A stretch of DNA of 33,247 bases from NCBI RefSeq assembly GCF_029960115.1, contig NZ_JASCOZ010000037.1, positions 1-33,247 on the forward strand, read 5' to 3'. The notes under the pieces are model-generated. The model had not been told where the DNA came from. It saw nothing but the letters and a program-made list of their open reading frames with translations, and did not search any database. This document shows, in pieces, positions 26,436 to 33,247 of the stretch (its first letter is position 1; every line of letters begins with the position of its first letter). Position numbers and translations under genes: made by a program. The DNA comes from Stenotrophomonas sp. PS02289 (GTDB taxonomy: Bacteria; Pseudomonadota; Gammaproteobacteria; Xanthomonadales; Xanthomonadaceae).

Positions 26436-28285
26436 GCACTTCCCTCTGGATCGCCATCGCGCTGGCAGTGATCACACTGGTGGCCAGCGCTCGCCTGCTG
26501 CGGACACAACGGAACCCCGTAGAGCCGGGCTCTGCCCGGCTGCCCTTCGCGCACCGTCGGACACGCCTGCCCCTCCTGCTCCTCCTGCAGGCCCTGGCCG
26601 CCGCCCTCCTCTATTTCACCCTGCAGCCGCCCACGCGCACGGCCGACGCGGATAACCTCGTCATCCTGACCGCCAACGCGTCCACCGCCGGTGCCATTCC
26701 CGCCAGCGCCACGGTCATCGCCCTGCCAGAAGCCGACACGCCCGCCGGCACCCCGCGCGCGCCCGACCTCGCCACCGCCCTGCGCCAACACCCGGGCAGC
26801 AGCACGCTGACACTGGTCGGCGACGGCTTGGCGGCACGCGACCGCGACACGTCATTGCCCGCACGCGTCATCCTGCAGCCTGCGCCTGCACCGCGCGGTT
26901 GGGTAGACCTGCAACCCCCGACAATCACCGCCCCGGGCGGACTGTTCACGGTCACCGCACGTGCGCAGGGTGTCGTCGACGCACGTGCCGAGCTGCTGGA
27001 CCCGGCCGGCGTGGTGGTAGATCGCGCACCGCTCGACGCGCAGGGTAACGTGCAGTTGCAGGGCAGCGCCCGCGATGCGGGCCGCAGCGAATTCACCCTG
27101 CGCCTGCTCGACGCCCAGCAGCACACCGTGGACAGCGTTCCAGTGCCGCTGCAGACCGTGGTCCAGCCGGCACCGCGCGTGCTGATGCTGGCGGCCGCGC
27201 CGGGCCCGGAATGGAAGTACCTGCGGCGTTGGGCGACCGACACCGGCTTGGCGCTGCAGGCGCAGGCCAGCGCCGGCGGTGGGGTGATGCTGGGCGATGC
27301 GCCGGTGCCGCTGACAGCCGCGCGTTTGGCCGCGACGGATGTGCTGGTGCTCGACGAGCGCAGTCTCACAGCGCTGGGTGCCTCCCAGCGCAGCCTGATC
27401 CAGCAGGCGCTGCGCGAGGGCCTGGGCGTTCTGGTGCGTAGCAGCGGCCCGTTGAGCGACAGCGCGCGGCAGACGCTGCGCGGCTGGGGGCTGGCGGTGA
27501 GCGGCGGCACGCGGGCGACTCCTCTGACGCTGCCCGCCGACCCTGAGAGTGCGTTGCTGCAGGCCAGGCGCGGGCCGGCACGACCGGCGGCTGACAGCAC
27601 GGCGTACATCGACGAGGCCAATGCTGCCTCACACAGCAGCGTGCCACCGACGCTGGAGCGATTTGATCTGAACCTCGCCAATGCAGACCCACTGCTGCGC
27701 GATGCAAAGAGCCAGCCGGTCGGTGGCTGGCGCAGTGTGGGACGCGGCCGCTTGGCGGTGCTGCCAATCAGCGACAGCTACCGGCTGGTGCTGGCCGGTC
27801 GCGATGATCGCTATGCCGAACTGTGGTCGTCGGTGTTCGCACAGGTGGCGCGTGCACTACCTATCGCTGTAGTGGCACGTGTGGAATCGGCCACACCGTG
27901 GTCTGGCGAGCGCATGTCGATCTGCCAGGTCACTGACGGCGCGCGGGTGGCCGATCCGCAAGGCGGGAAGGTGACGCTGCAGATTGACCCGGCCAGCGGC
28001 ACGCAGCGCTGCGCGGGCTACTGGCCTGCCGTTGCCGGTTGGCATCAGCTGCAGCAGGGTGAGGCGACACAGGCGTTCTACGTGTTTGATCGAGCCGGCG
28101 CGGTGCCGCTGCATCGCGAGCAGGTGCGGCAGACCACCGCGCAGCGACTCACGCGGAGCAGCACAGCCTCCTCGGGTTCGCCGGTGCCGGTCCCCGGCCC
28201 GCGCTGGCCGTGGCTGCTGGCGTTCGTCGCGGTCGCTGGGCTGCTGTGGTGGCTGGAGCGACGACGGCCGGCCATTTCACACTGA
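26432..28285 (+). CDS. Large membrane protein, last gene of the tldD-moxR operon
   Basis: A 617-residue protein with two N-terminal membrane segments (about 5-20 and 46-62) and one near the C-terminus (WPWLLAFVAVAGLLWWLERRR, ~590-610). The intervening periplasmic part has an Ig-like region around TITAPGGLFTVTARAQGVVDARAELLDP. It is followed by an alpha/beta segment, VLMLAAAPGPEWKYLRRWATD, that resembles the glutamine-amidotransferase-like domain often seen in proteins of MoxR-associated operons. The catalytic Cys is not visible. ATGA overlaps the previous stop. Codons 28-38 are encoded by a REP element read in frame. No enzyme activity is assigned; a structural partner of the BatA-like and DUF4175-like proteins is likely. 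Confidence 0.75.
   Translation: MSTSLWIAIALAVITLVASARLLRTQRNPVEPGSARLPFAHRRTRLPLLLLLQALAAALLYFTLQPPTRTADADNLVILTANASTAGAIPASATVIALPEADTPAGTPRAPDLATALRQHPGSSTLTLVGDGLAARDRDTSLPARVILQPAPAPRGWVDLQPPTITAPGGLFTVTARAQGVVDARAELLDPAGVVVDRAPLDAQGNVQLQGSARDAGRSEFTLRLLDAQQHTVDSVPVPLQTVVQPAPRVLMLAAAPGPEWKYLRRWATDTGLALQAQASAGGGVMLGDAPVPLTAARLAATDVLVLDERSLTALGASQRSLIQQALREGLGVLVRSSGPLSDSARQTLRGWGLAVSGGTRATPLTLPADPESALLQARRGPARPAADSTAYIDEANAASHSSVPPTLERFDLNLANADPLLRDAKSQPVGGWRSVGRGRLAVLPISDSYRLVLAGRDDRYAELWSSVFAQVARALPIAVVARVESATPWSGERMSICQVTDGARVADPQGGKVTLQIDPASGTQRCAGYWPAVAGWHQLQQGEATQAFYVFDRAGAVPLHREQVRQTTAQRLTRSSTASSGSPVPVPGPRWPWLLAFVAVAGLLWWLERRRPAISH
26515..26543 (+). repeat. GTAG-type (SMAG) REP element inside a coding region
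   Basis: A REP with GTAG head (26519-26522) and stem AGCCGGGC-TCT-GCCCGGCT. Its 29 bases are identical, in inverse orientation, to 28561-28589. It lies in frame within codons 28-38 of the last operon gene, between its first two membrane segments. The frame reads GTA-GAG, so the TAG in the GTAG head is not a stop. Confidence 0.85.
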
Positions 28286-28310
28286 TCGCGCCCAATTGAT
28301 TGGAGCCCAG

Positions 28311-28337
28311 CCAGCACTCACTTGCTGGGGTGCTTTT
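28311..28337 (+). terminator. Possible terminator of the tldD-moxR operon
   Basis: CCAGCA-CTCACT-TGCTGG (28311-28316 / 28323-28328) is followed within 5 bp by TTTT (28334-28337), 26 bp after the stop at 28285. An alternative pairing AGCAC/GTGCT runs directly into the T-tract. It overlaps the 3' end of the convergent small gene. Confidence 0.4.
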
Positions 28338-28512
28338 GCCTCATCATCCTTTCCAGTTGCGCCAGGTGGCTGGCTTTGATGGCATCCATATGAGCCTCAG
28401 CTTCCTCGCTTGAGATACACGGCCGAGAATCAGCCAGCGCGCTTGCGGTCTCTCGACGGAGAAACTCGCTATACGCGGCGTCTTCCTGGTTCTGCTTCAA
28501 CGCTCTGGCCAT
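28318..28512 (-). CDS. Small antitoxin-like protein, no toxin beside it
   Basis: A 64-residue acidic/helical protein. The pattern QEDAAYSEFLRRETASALAD-SRPCISSEEAEAHMDAI resembles the short 'stability determinant'/ParD-like antitoxins (A.aYd.wfr..v..al.D.rP.i...e....m.ai), but similarity is judged from memory and is weak. ATG at 28512 has GGAAG about 8 bp upstream. There is no toxin gene on either side: downstream lies the end of the tldD-moxR operon and upstream an unrelated secreted protein. If it is an antitoxin, it is an orphan remnant or acts in trans. Otherwise it is an unassigned small protein. It sits between REP elements, a common place for accessory genes. Confidence 0.6.
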   Translation of the reverse strand: MARALKQNQEDAAYSEFLRRETASALADSRPCISSEEAEAHMDAIKASHLAQLERMMRQKHPSK

Positions 28513-28560
28513 GATGGCTTCCGATCAAGAATCATCCGGGAACCGTATAACAATTGAGAA

Positions 28561-28589
28561 GCAGCCGGGCAGAGCCCGGCTCTACGGGG
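28561..28589 (-). repeat. GTAG-type (SMAG) REP element at the end of a gene
   Basis: Reads on the minus strand as CCCCGTAG followed by stem AGCCGGGC-TCT-GCCCGGCT. It is identical over 29 bases to the element at 26515-26543, inverted. The TAG of its GTAG head (minus strand, 28584-28582) is the stop codon of the secreted hypothetical protein. The hairpin then lies just past that stop and could act as a 3' mRNA stabiliser or terminator. Confidence 0.85.
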
Positions 28590-29040
28590 GTCCGTCCTGG
28601 TGCTGGAGGGCGCGCTGCTGCTGGTCTTCGGTCAGCTCGGGGGGCGGGCGGGCGATGGCCGACTGGATCTGGTCGGGGCCGCCCGTCAGTTTGTGGATGC
28701 CTTTGCCAGCTGCGCCGAGGGCGGCGTTGATGCCCATCATCAGGTAGCCGCCGCTCAGACTGACCTGCTCGACTGAAGGCGGCTCGCTCCAGGTGCGGCT
28801 GAAGCGGTTGGGGGCCGGCTCCACCGGGTTCTTGAACCGGTAGAGGTCGAGCGGCTCATCTTCGGGTTTGACCGCGCGGACTTCGCCCAGGGTGGTGACG
28901 TTGTCGTCATTGGCTGGCGGCGTGCCCGGGACGGTCGGTCGCGGTTCAACCGGCGGGGACTCCGGGGGTTGCTGGGCGTGGGCGGATGCGGCCAGCAGAA
29001 CGCTGGCCAGGACTGCTGCCTGGGTTGTACGTGTTGCCAC
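28582..29040 (-). CDS. Secreted hypothetical protein, Pro-rich N-terminal region
   Basis: A 152-residue protein from the GTG at 29040, which has GGAG 8 bp upstream. A longer reading from ATG 29064 lacks a well-placed ribosome site. The signal peptide (ATRTTQAAVLASVLLAASAHAQ) is predicted to be cleaved at AHA-Q. A Pro-rich spacer (PPESPPVEPRPTVPGTPP) follows, then DLYRFKNPVEPAPNRFSRTWSEPPSVEQV and a small hydrophobic Gly/Ala segment GGYLMMGINAALGAAGKG. I do not recognise the family. The C-terminus ends ...DGPP with its TAG stop supplied by a REP element. It is divergent from mrfA. Confidence 0.7.
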   Translation of the reverse strand: MATRTTQAAVLASVLLAASAHAQQPPESPPVEPRPTVPGTPPANDDNVTTLGEVRAVKPEDEPLDLYRFKNPVEPAPNRFSRTWSEPPSVEQVSLSGGYLMMGINAALGAAGKGIHKLTGGPDQIQSAIARPPPELTEDQQQRALQHQDGPP

Positions 29041-29137
29041 TTCTGCCGCTCCGTGACCTTGCATCCTGGGCCAAGGATACGGATGGGGGCTTCAGATTTC
29101 GTTTGTTGCTGAACGCTTCAGTTCATCTGGGATGCAA

Positions 29138-29181
29138 GCACCGCTTGGGCCGGCCAACGGCCGGCGCTACCAGAGCGGTGC
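29138..29181 (-). repeat. GTAG-type REP hairpin with outer inverted repeat
   Basis: An inner stem GCCGGCC-AAC-GGCCGGC (29049-type REP core at 29149-29165) is flanked by GCTAC (GTAGC on the minus strand). An outer pair GCACCGCT / AGCGGTGC (29138-29145 / 29174-29181) encloses it. This matches the canonical Stenotrophomonas GTAG REP layout. It lies in the mrfA upstream region. Confidence 0.8.
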
Positions 29182-29189
29182 CACATGGC

Positions 29190-29205
29190 CCGCGGAATTC
29201 CGCGG
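29190..29205. promoter_or_regulatory. Perfect 16-bp palindrome upstream of mrfA
   Basis: CCGCGGAATTCCGCGG is a perfect palindrome ending 59 bp before the mrfA start at 29265 and just after the REP hairpin. It could be a dimer-binding operator. It does not resemble the xanthomonad LexA box known to me. Chance is possible but unlikely for 16 bp. Confidence 0.35.
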
Positions 29206-29264
29206 TGTCTCGGGATCTGAGACGGGGATATGCTTATCTGCTGTCCTTTGCAGACCGTTTTTCC

Positions 29265-31751
29265 ATGGCCTACGAACTCGCCAAGCGCACCGAAGACGCC
29301 GAGCGCCGGCTGTCCACCACCGAGGGGCTGCCCTCGCGGGATGGCGCGCTGCTGACCGCGCGGCTGCAGCGTCGCTATGCGGACCGCATCACCGGCAGCT
29401 TCACCCTGCCCGGCCGCGAGGGCCGCTATGCGCCCATCCCGGACGATGTGCCGGCGGCGCTGAAGGCGGCGCTGAAGGCGGCGCTGAAGGCGCGCGGCAT
29501 CGAGCAGCTGTACAGCCATCAGGCCGAAGCCTGGGACGCGACCCAGCGCGGTGAGCACGTGGCCATCGTCACCCCCACCGCCAGCGGCAAGTCGCTGTGC
29601 TACACGCTGCCGGTGGTCAGCGCGGCGATGCAGGGCAACGCGAAGGCGCTGTATCTGTTCCCGACCAAGGCGCTGGCCCAGGACCAGGTGGCCGAGCTGC
29701 TGGAGCTGAACCGCGCCGGCGACCTCGGCGTCAAGGCGTTCACCTTTGATGGCGACACCCCCGGTGATGCGCGGCAGGCGATCCGCCTGCACGGCGACAT
29801 CGTGGTCTCCAATCCGGACATGCTGCACCAGGCCATCCTGCCGCATCACACCAAGTGGGCGCAGTTCTTCGAGAACCTGCGCTATGTGGTGATCGACGAA
29901 GTCCACACCTATCGCGGCGTGTTTGGCAGCCACGTCACCAACGTGCTGCGCCGGCTCAAGCGCATCTGCGCGTTCTACGGGGTGGAACCGCAGTTCATCC
30001 TGTGCTCGGCCACCATCGGTAATCCCAAGGCCCATGCGGAAGCACTGATCGAAGCACCGGTCAGCGCGATCACCGAATCGGGTGCGCCCACCGGCCCCAA
30101 GCATGTGCTGCTGTGGAACCCGCCGGTGGTCAACGCCGACCTGGGCCTGCGTGCCTCGGCGCGCTCGCAGAGCAACCGCATCGCGCGCATTGCGATCAAG
30201 TCCGGCCTGAAAACGCTGATCTTCGCGCAGAGCCGGCTGATGGTCGAAGTGCTCACCAAGTACCTGAAAGACATCTTCGACCACGACCCGCGCAAGCCGG
30301 CGCGCATCCGCGCGTACCGCGGCGGCTACCTGCCCACCGAGCGTCGCGAAACCGAGCGCGCCATGCGTGCCGGCAACATCGACGGCATCGTCAGTACCTC
30401 GGCATTGGAGCTGGGTGTGGATATCGGCAGCCTGGACGTGGTGGTGCTCAATGGCTATCCCGGCAGCGTGGCCGCCACCTGGCAGCGCTTCGGCCGCGCC
30501 GGTCGCCGCCAGCAGCCCGCGCTGGGGGTGATGGTGGCCAGTTCGCAACCGCTGGACCAGTACGTGGTGCGGCATCCGGACTTCTTCGCCGATGCGTCGC
30601 CGGAGCATGCACGCATTGCGCCGGACCAGCCGCTGATCCTGTTCGACCACATCCGCTGCGCGGCATTCGAGCTGCCATTCCTGGCCGGCGACCCGTTCGG
30701 TCCGATCGACCCGCTGGTGTTTCTGGAAGCGCTGGCGGAAACCGAAGTGGTGCACCGTGAGGGCGACCGCTGGGAGTGGATCGCGGACAGCTATCCCGCC
30801 AATGCGGTGAGCCTGCGTTCGGTGGCCGATGGCAACTTCGTGGTGGTCGACCGCAGCGACGGCAAGCAGCAGATCATCGCGGAGGTGGATTATTCCGCCG
30901 CGGCACTGACCCTGTACGAAGGGGCCATCCACATGGTGCAGTCCACACCCTACCAGGTGGAGCGGCTGGACTGGGAAGGCCGCAAGGCCTACGTCACCCG
31001 CACCCACGTGGATTACTACACCGACAGCATCGACTTCACCAAACTCAAGGTGCTCGATCGCTTCGACGGCTGCGTGGCCGGGCGTGGCGACTCGCACCAT
31101 GGCGAGGTCCATGTAGTGCGACGCGTGGCTGGTTACAAGAAGATCCGCTACTACACCCATGAAAACATCGGCTACGGCCCGGTCAACCTGCCCGACCAGG
31201 AACTGCACACCACTGCCGTGTGGTGGCAGCTGCCGCAGGCGCTGCTGCTGACGGCGTTCGAGTCCAAGCAGGAAGCGCTGGACGGCTTCCTCGGTGCGGC
31301 TTACGCGCTGCACATCGTCGCCACGGTGGCGGTGATGGCCGACGCGCGCGACCTGCAGAAGGCGGTAGGCAACGGTGACGGTGCGTGGTTCGCGGTGGCC
31401 GACCAAAGCGGCCGTGGCCAGCTGCGCGGCGCGGAGTTCGACGCCAGCGCGATCGAACTGCAGCAGCAGTTCGTGCCCACCGTGTATCTGTACGACAACT
31501 TCCCGGGCGGCGTAGGCCTGAGCGAACCGCTGTGGACGCGCCAGGCCGAGCTGCTGCTGCGCGCGCGCGAGCTGGTGCAGCGCTGCGACTGCAGGGCCGG
31601 CTGCCCGGCCTGCGTGGGCCCGGTGCTGGCCGGCCAGGAAGACGATGCCACCACCCCCAAGGCGCTGGCACTGAAGGTGCTGGACCTGTTTGATGCACAG
31701 GCGTTGCCCGACGCGACGCACCACGCTGACGTGGAGGTCGTACCGTTTTGA
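29265..31751 (+). CDS. mrfA: MrfA-like superfamily 2 helicase with C-terminal Zn cluster
   Basis: An 828-residue SF2 helicase of the YprA/MrfA group. Motif I is TPTASGKS (103-110), motif II the DEVH box Asp211-His214, motif III CSATIGNP, and motifs V/VI STSALELGVDIG...QRFGRAGRR. Near the C-terminus a four-Cys cluster (Cys774, 776, 780, 783 in CDCRAGCPAC) is the DUF1998-type zinc site required in B. subtilis MrfA. There MrfA (3'-5' helicase) and MrfB repair mitomycin-induced lesions outside UvrABC. ATG at 29265 is chosen as the family-like start; no clear ribosome site is seen and GTG 29205 is an alternative. A 12-bp unit repeated three times lies at 29457-29492. It overlaps mrfB by 4 bp. Confidence 0.92.
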   Translation: MAYELAKRTEDAERRLSTTEGLPSRDGALLTARLQRRYADRITGSFTLPGREGRYAPIPDDVPAALKAALKAALKARGIEQLYSHQAEAWDATQRGEHVAIVTPTASGKSLCYTLPVVSAAMQGNAKALYLFPTKALAQDQVAELLELNRAGDLGVKAFTFDGDTPGDARQAIRLHGDIVVSNPDMLHQAILPHHTKWAQFFENLRYVVIDEVHTYRGVFGSHVTNVLRRLKRICAFYGVEPQFILCSATIGNPKAHAEALIEAPVSAITESGAPTGPKHVLLWNPPVVNADLGLRASARSQSNRIARIAIKSGLKTLIFAQSRLMVEVLTKYLKDIFDHDPRKPARIRAYRGGYLPTERRETERAMRAGNIDGIVSTSALELGVDIGSLDVVVLNGYPGSVAATWQRFGRAGRRQQPALGVMVASSQPLDQYVVRHPDFFADASPEHARIAPDQPLILFDHIRCAAFELPFLAGDPFGPIDPLVFLEALAETEVVHREGDRWEWIADSYPANAVSLRSVADGNFVVVDRSDGKQQIIAEVDYSAAALTLYEGAIHMVQSTPYQVERLDWEGRKAYVTRTHVDYYTDSIDFTKLKVLDRFDGCVAGRGDSHHGEVHVVRRVAGYKKIRYYTHENIGYGPVNLPDQELHTTAVWWQLPQALLLTAFESKQEALDGFLGAAYALHIVATVAVMADARDLQKAVGNGDGAWFAVADQSGRGQLRGAEFDASAIELQQQFVPTVYLYDNFPGGVGLSEPLWTRQAELLLRARELVQRCDCRAGCPACVGPVLAGQEDDATTPKALALKVLDLFDAQALPDATHHADVEVVPF
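29457..29492 (+). repeat. Three tandem 12-bp repeats in mrfA
   Basis: GCGCTGAAGGCG occurs three times in a row without mismatch and encodes a repeated Ala-Leu-Lys-Ala helix segment at about codons 65-76, upstream of motif I. Such a tract may vary in unit number by slippage without breaking the frame. Confidence 0.85.
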
Positions 31752-32806
31752 GCCTGAGCCTGGACAAGCTGCGCCTCCTGCGGCGACAGGCCGGTGACGT
31801 CACGCCCGCGTCGCAGCCCACCACAGCGCCCACTGTCCCTGCAGCTGAAGCTGCCTTGCCACCTGCGGCCAATGAGGCGCGCGCGCGCAAGCCCGCGCCG
31901 GATTCGGTGTTTGCCTGGGTTGAACAGGAGATCAAGCACAAGCCCACCGGCGCTGCCGCCCCGTCTCCCGCCGCGTCAGTGCCTGCACCGGCACTGCGCA
32001 AACCGGATGTCGGCGGTCTGCATCGCCTGCTCGGCCTGCGCGAGCGCGGCACGGCCAGCGCACGTCCGCGCGCCTCCGCACAGGACCGTCAGGTACCGGG
32101 CGAGCAGATTGCCGACGGTCTGTTCCTGATTGAAGCGTTCCTGCCGCAGGCCATTCCCACCGCTCCGCTGTCATTGGCGTTTGCCCGCCGCGAAGGCGAA
32201 GCCGTGCAGCCACAGGATCTGTTGTTCTTCGATACCGAAACCACCGGGCTGGCGGGCGGTACCGGCACGCGTGCGTTCATGATCGGCGCAGCCGACTGGC
32301 ACCACGATGCCGAGCGCGGCACCGGCTTGCGCATCCGCCAGCTGTTGATGACCACGATGGCGGCTGAAACCGCGATGCTGCGCACCTTCGCCGGCTGGCT
32401 GCAGCCGTCCACGGTGTTCTGCAGCTATAACGGCCGCTGTTACGACGCGCCGCTGCTGAAGACCCGTTACCGGCTGGCGCGGCAGCGCGAACCGATCAGC
32501 GCACTGGACCACGTGGATCTGCTGTTCCCGACCCGCCGCCGCTATCGCGGGACCTGGGAGAACTGCCGCTTGGCCACCATCGAACGGCAGCTGCTGCAGA
32601 TCGTGCGCGAAGACGACCTGCCCGGTTCGGAAGCGCCCGCCGCTTGGCTGAACTACCTGCGCGGCGGCAGCGCCGTGAACCTGCGCCGGGTGGCTGAGCA
32701 CAACCACCAGGACGTGGTGACCCTGGCCCAGCTGATGCTGCGGCTGGTGGCCGAGGAGCAGCGCGAGCGGGAAACGCTGGCGCTGCAGGCACCTGGTGGC
32801 GCTTGA
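31748..32806 (+). CDS. mrfB: MrfB-like DEDD exonuclease
   Basis: A 352-residue protein. Residues ~1-120 are Ala/Pro-rich and poorly conserved. A ribonuclease-H-like 3'-5' exonuclease fold of the YprB type follows: FFDTETTG gives Asp162 and Glu164, CSYNGRCYDAPLL gives Asp233, and the EHNHQDV motif gives Asp322 (His318 four residues before it) in the place of the usual YNxxD. The start is TTG 31748, overlapping the mrfA stop as TTGA, so translation is coupled. MrfB is the nuclease partner of MrfA in mitomycin-lesion repair. A TPR tail, as in the Bacillus protein, is not evident here. Confidence 0.88.
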   Translation: MSLSLDKLRLLRRQAGDVTPASQPTTAPTVPAAEAALPPAANEARARKPAPDSVFAWVEQEIKHKPTGAAAPSPAASVPAPALRKPDVGGLHRLLGLRERGTASARPRASAQDRQVPGEQIADGLFLIEAFLPQAIPTAPLSLAFARREGEAVQPQDLLFFDTETTGLAGGTGTRAFMIGAADWHHDAERGTGLRIRQLLMTTMAAETAMLRTFAGWLQPSTVFCSYNGRCYDAPLLKTRYRLARQREPISALDHVDLLFPTRRRYRGTWENCRLATIERQLLQIVREDDLPGSEAPAAWLNYLRGGSAVNLRRVAEHNHQDVVTLAQLMLRLVAEEQRERETLALQAPGGA

Positions 32807-32876
32807 TGCAGCGTTGACGTTCGGTGCAGGTGGCTGACCGCATGATGTGAACACATCCCTCTGGAGGAGGTTCACC

Positions 32877-33209
32877 ATGCGCCTTTCCCTGTTGTTGCTG
32901 GTCAGCTGTGCCCTGCCCCTGGCTGCCTGCAGCCAGCCCCCCAAGAGCACGGCGGAAGAACCGCCGCAGGCGGTGGTCGATCCGGTGCCCGCTGGCAGCA
33001 CCGCCACGCCGTGCAGGCCCGAAGCCGTGGAAGGCCTGGTCGGCAAGGTGGCCGATGCGGCGCTGGTGGAAAAAGCAGTAAAGGACAGCGGAGCCAAGCA
33101 TGCCCGCGTGGTCAAGCCAGACATGGCGGTGACCATGGACTTCCGCGAGGACCGTCTGACCATCCACGTGGATGCGCAGAACCGGATCGAGCGCATCGGG
33201 TGCAACTGA
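32877..33209 (+). CDS. I78-family peptidase inhibitor lipoprotein
   Basis: A 110-residue lipoprotein. The signal RLSLLLLVSCALPLAAC has a canonical lipobox LAAC with Cys18 as the acylation site; no Asp follows it (S-Q), consistent with outer-membrane sorting. The mature part matches inhibitor I78: CRPEAVEGLVGKVADAALVEKAV, then RVVKPDMAVTMDFREDRLTIHVDA and a terminal ERIGCN. ATG at 32877 has GGAGGAGG at 32862-32869, a strong ribosome site, so the upstream GTG at 32847 is not used. I78 proteins inhibit subtilisin-like serine proteases and xanthomonads encode many secreted proteases, so a self-protective role is plausible but unproven. It is separated from mrfB by 70 bp and probably has its own promoter. 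Confidence 0.9.
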   Translation: MRLSLLLLVSCALPLAACSQPPKSTAEEPPQAVVDPVPAGSTATPCRPEAVEGLVGKVADAALVEKAVKDSGAKHARVVKPDMAVTMDFREDRLTIHVDAQNRIERIGCN

Positions 33210-33224
33210 CGGTTCGGGCACCGT

Positions 33225-33247
33225 GGTGACACGTCATGCGTGTCGCC
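33225..33247 (+). terminator. Hairpin after the I78 gene, cut by the window edge
   Basis: GGTGACACG-TCATG-CGTGTCGCC (33225-33233 / 33239-33247) forms a 9-bp stem with one T-G pair and a 5-nt loop, 16 bp after the stop at 33209. The T-tract, if present, would lie beyond the window. Confidence 0.5.

Noticed and set aside
29457-29492. Tandem repeat considered as a CRISPR fragment
   Set aside because: Units are contiguous with no spacers and encode a protein helix in frame.
29118-31724. An 868-codon open frame antisense to mrfA
   Set aside because: Shadow frame rich in His/Gln/Arg/Val. The plus-strand helicase has all its motifs.
32814-32846. TTGACG before the I78 inhibitor gene as a -35 element
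   Set aside because: The nearest -10-like hexamer (CATGAT at 32841) is 21 bp away, too far for a standard promoter.

Overview
The window looks like chromosome from a high-GC gammaproteobacterium of the Xanthomonadaceae, most likely Stenotrophomonas. The reasons are very GC-rich coding sequence with little space between genes, a fused aerobic-type indolepyruvate ferredoxin oxidoreductase, and REP repeats starting with GTAG, the SMAG type of Stenotrophomonas. No rRNA, tRNA, CRISPR, phage or insertion-sequence gene was seen. Coding density is about 95% and no gene-free stretch exceeds 300 bases. The largest gaps are 29041-29264, 11265-11434, 15756-15896 and 8984-9116. The first ~72 bases are almost pure C and look like a contig-edge artefact.

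Region 1 (81-8983, minus strand) is a run of nine closely spaced genes. In transcription order they encode an orphan ParA ATPase, a SixA-type phosphatase, a YceI-like secreted protein, a phospholipase D/cardiolipin synthase-like lipoprotein, a hotdog thioesterase, a PlsC acyltransferase, a YheT hydrolase, a TPR protein fused to a degenerate sulfotransferase-like domain, and a PEBP (YbhB/YbcL) protein. Several of these act on lipids or the envelope.

Region 2 (9117-15755) holds a Ycf46-like AAA ATPase (+), a small exported helical-repeat protein (-), the 1231-residue indolepyruvate oxidoreductase (+) and a DUF938 methyltransferase (-).

Region 3 (15897-28285, plus strand) is the most interesting part. 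It is an apparent nine-gene operon with gaps of 7-23 bp, then three consecutive 4-bp overlaps. It encodes two tandem TldD paralogues with Tat-type signal peptides, a PmbA/TldE-like partner without a signal, a secreted DUF4159 protein, a MoxR AAA ATPase, a DUF58 protein, a BatA-like membrane protein, a DUF4175-like membrane protein with a His-rich segment, and a large membrane protein. I infer an envelope system in which a MoxR/DUF58/BatA-type module assembles, metallates or controls an exported TldD/PmbA protease. The function is not known. Both TldDs keep HExxxH but appear to have Asp where E. coli TldD has its zinc-ligand Cys.

Region 4 (28286-33247) begins with three REP-type elements (one lies inside the last gene of region 3, and one supplies a stop codon) around a small orphan antitoxin-like gene and a secreted hypothetical protein. 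It continues with an mrfA-mrfB pair (DEAD/DEAH-type helicase plus DEDD exonuclease, the mitomycin-repair module known from Bacillus) and ends with an I78-type protease-inhibitor lipoprotein.
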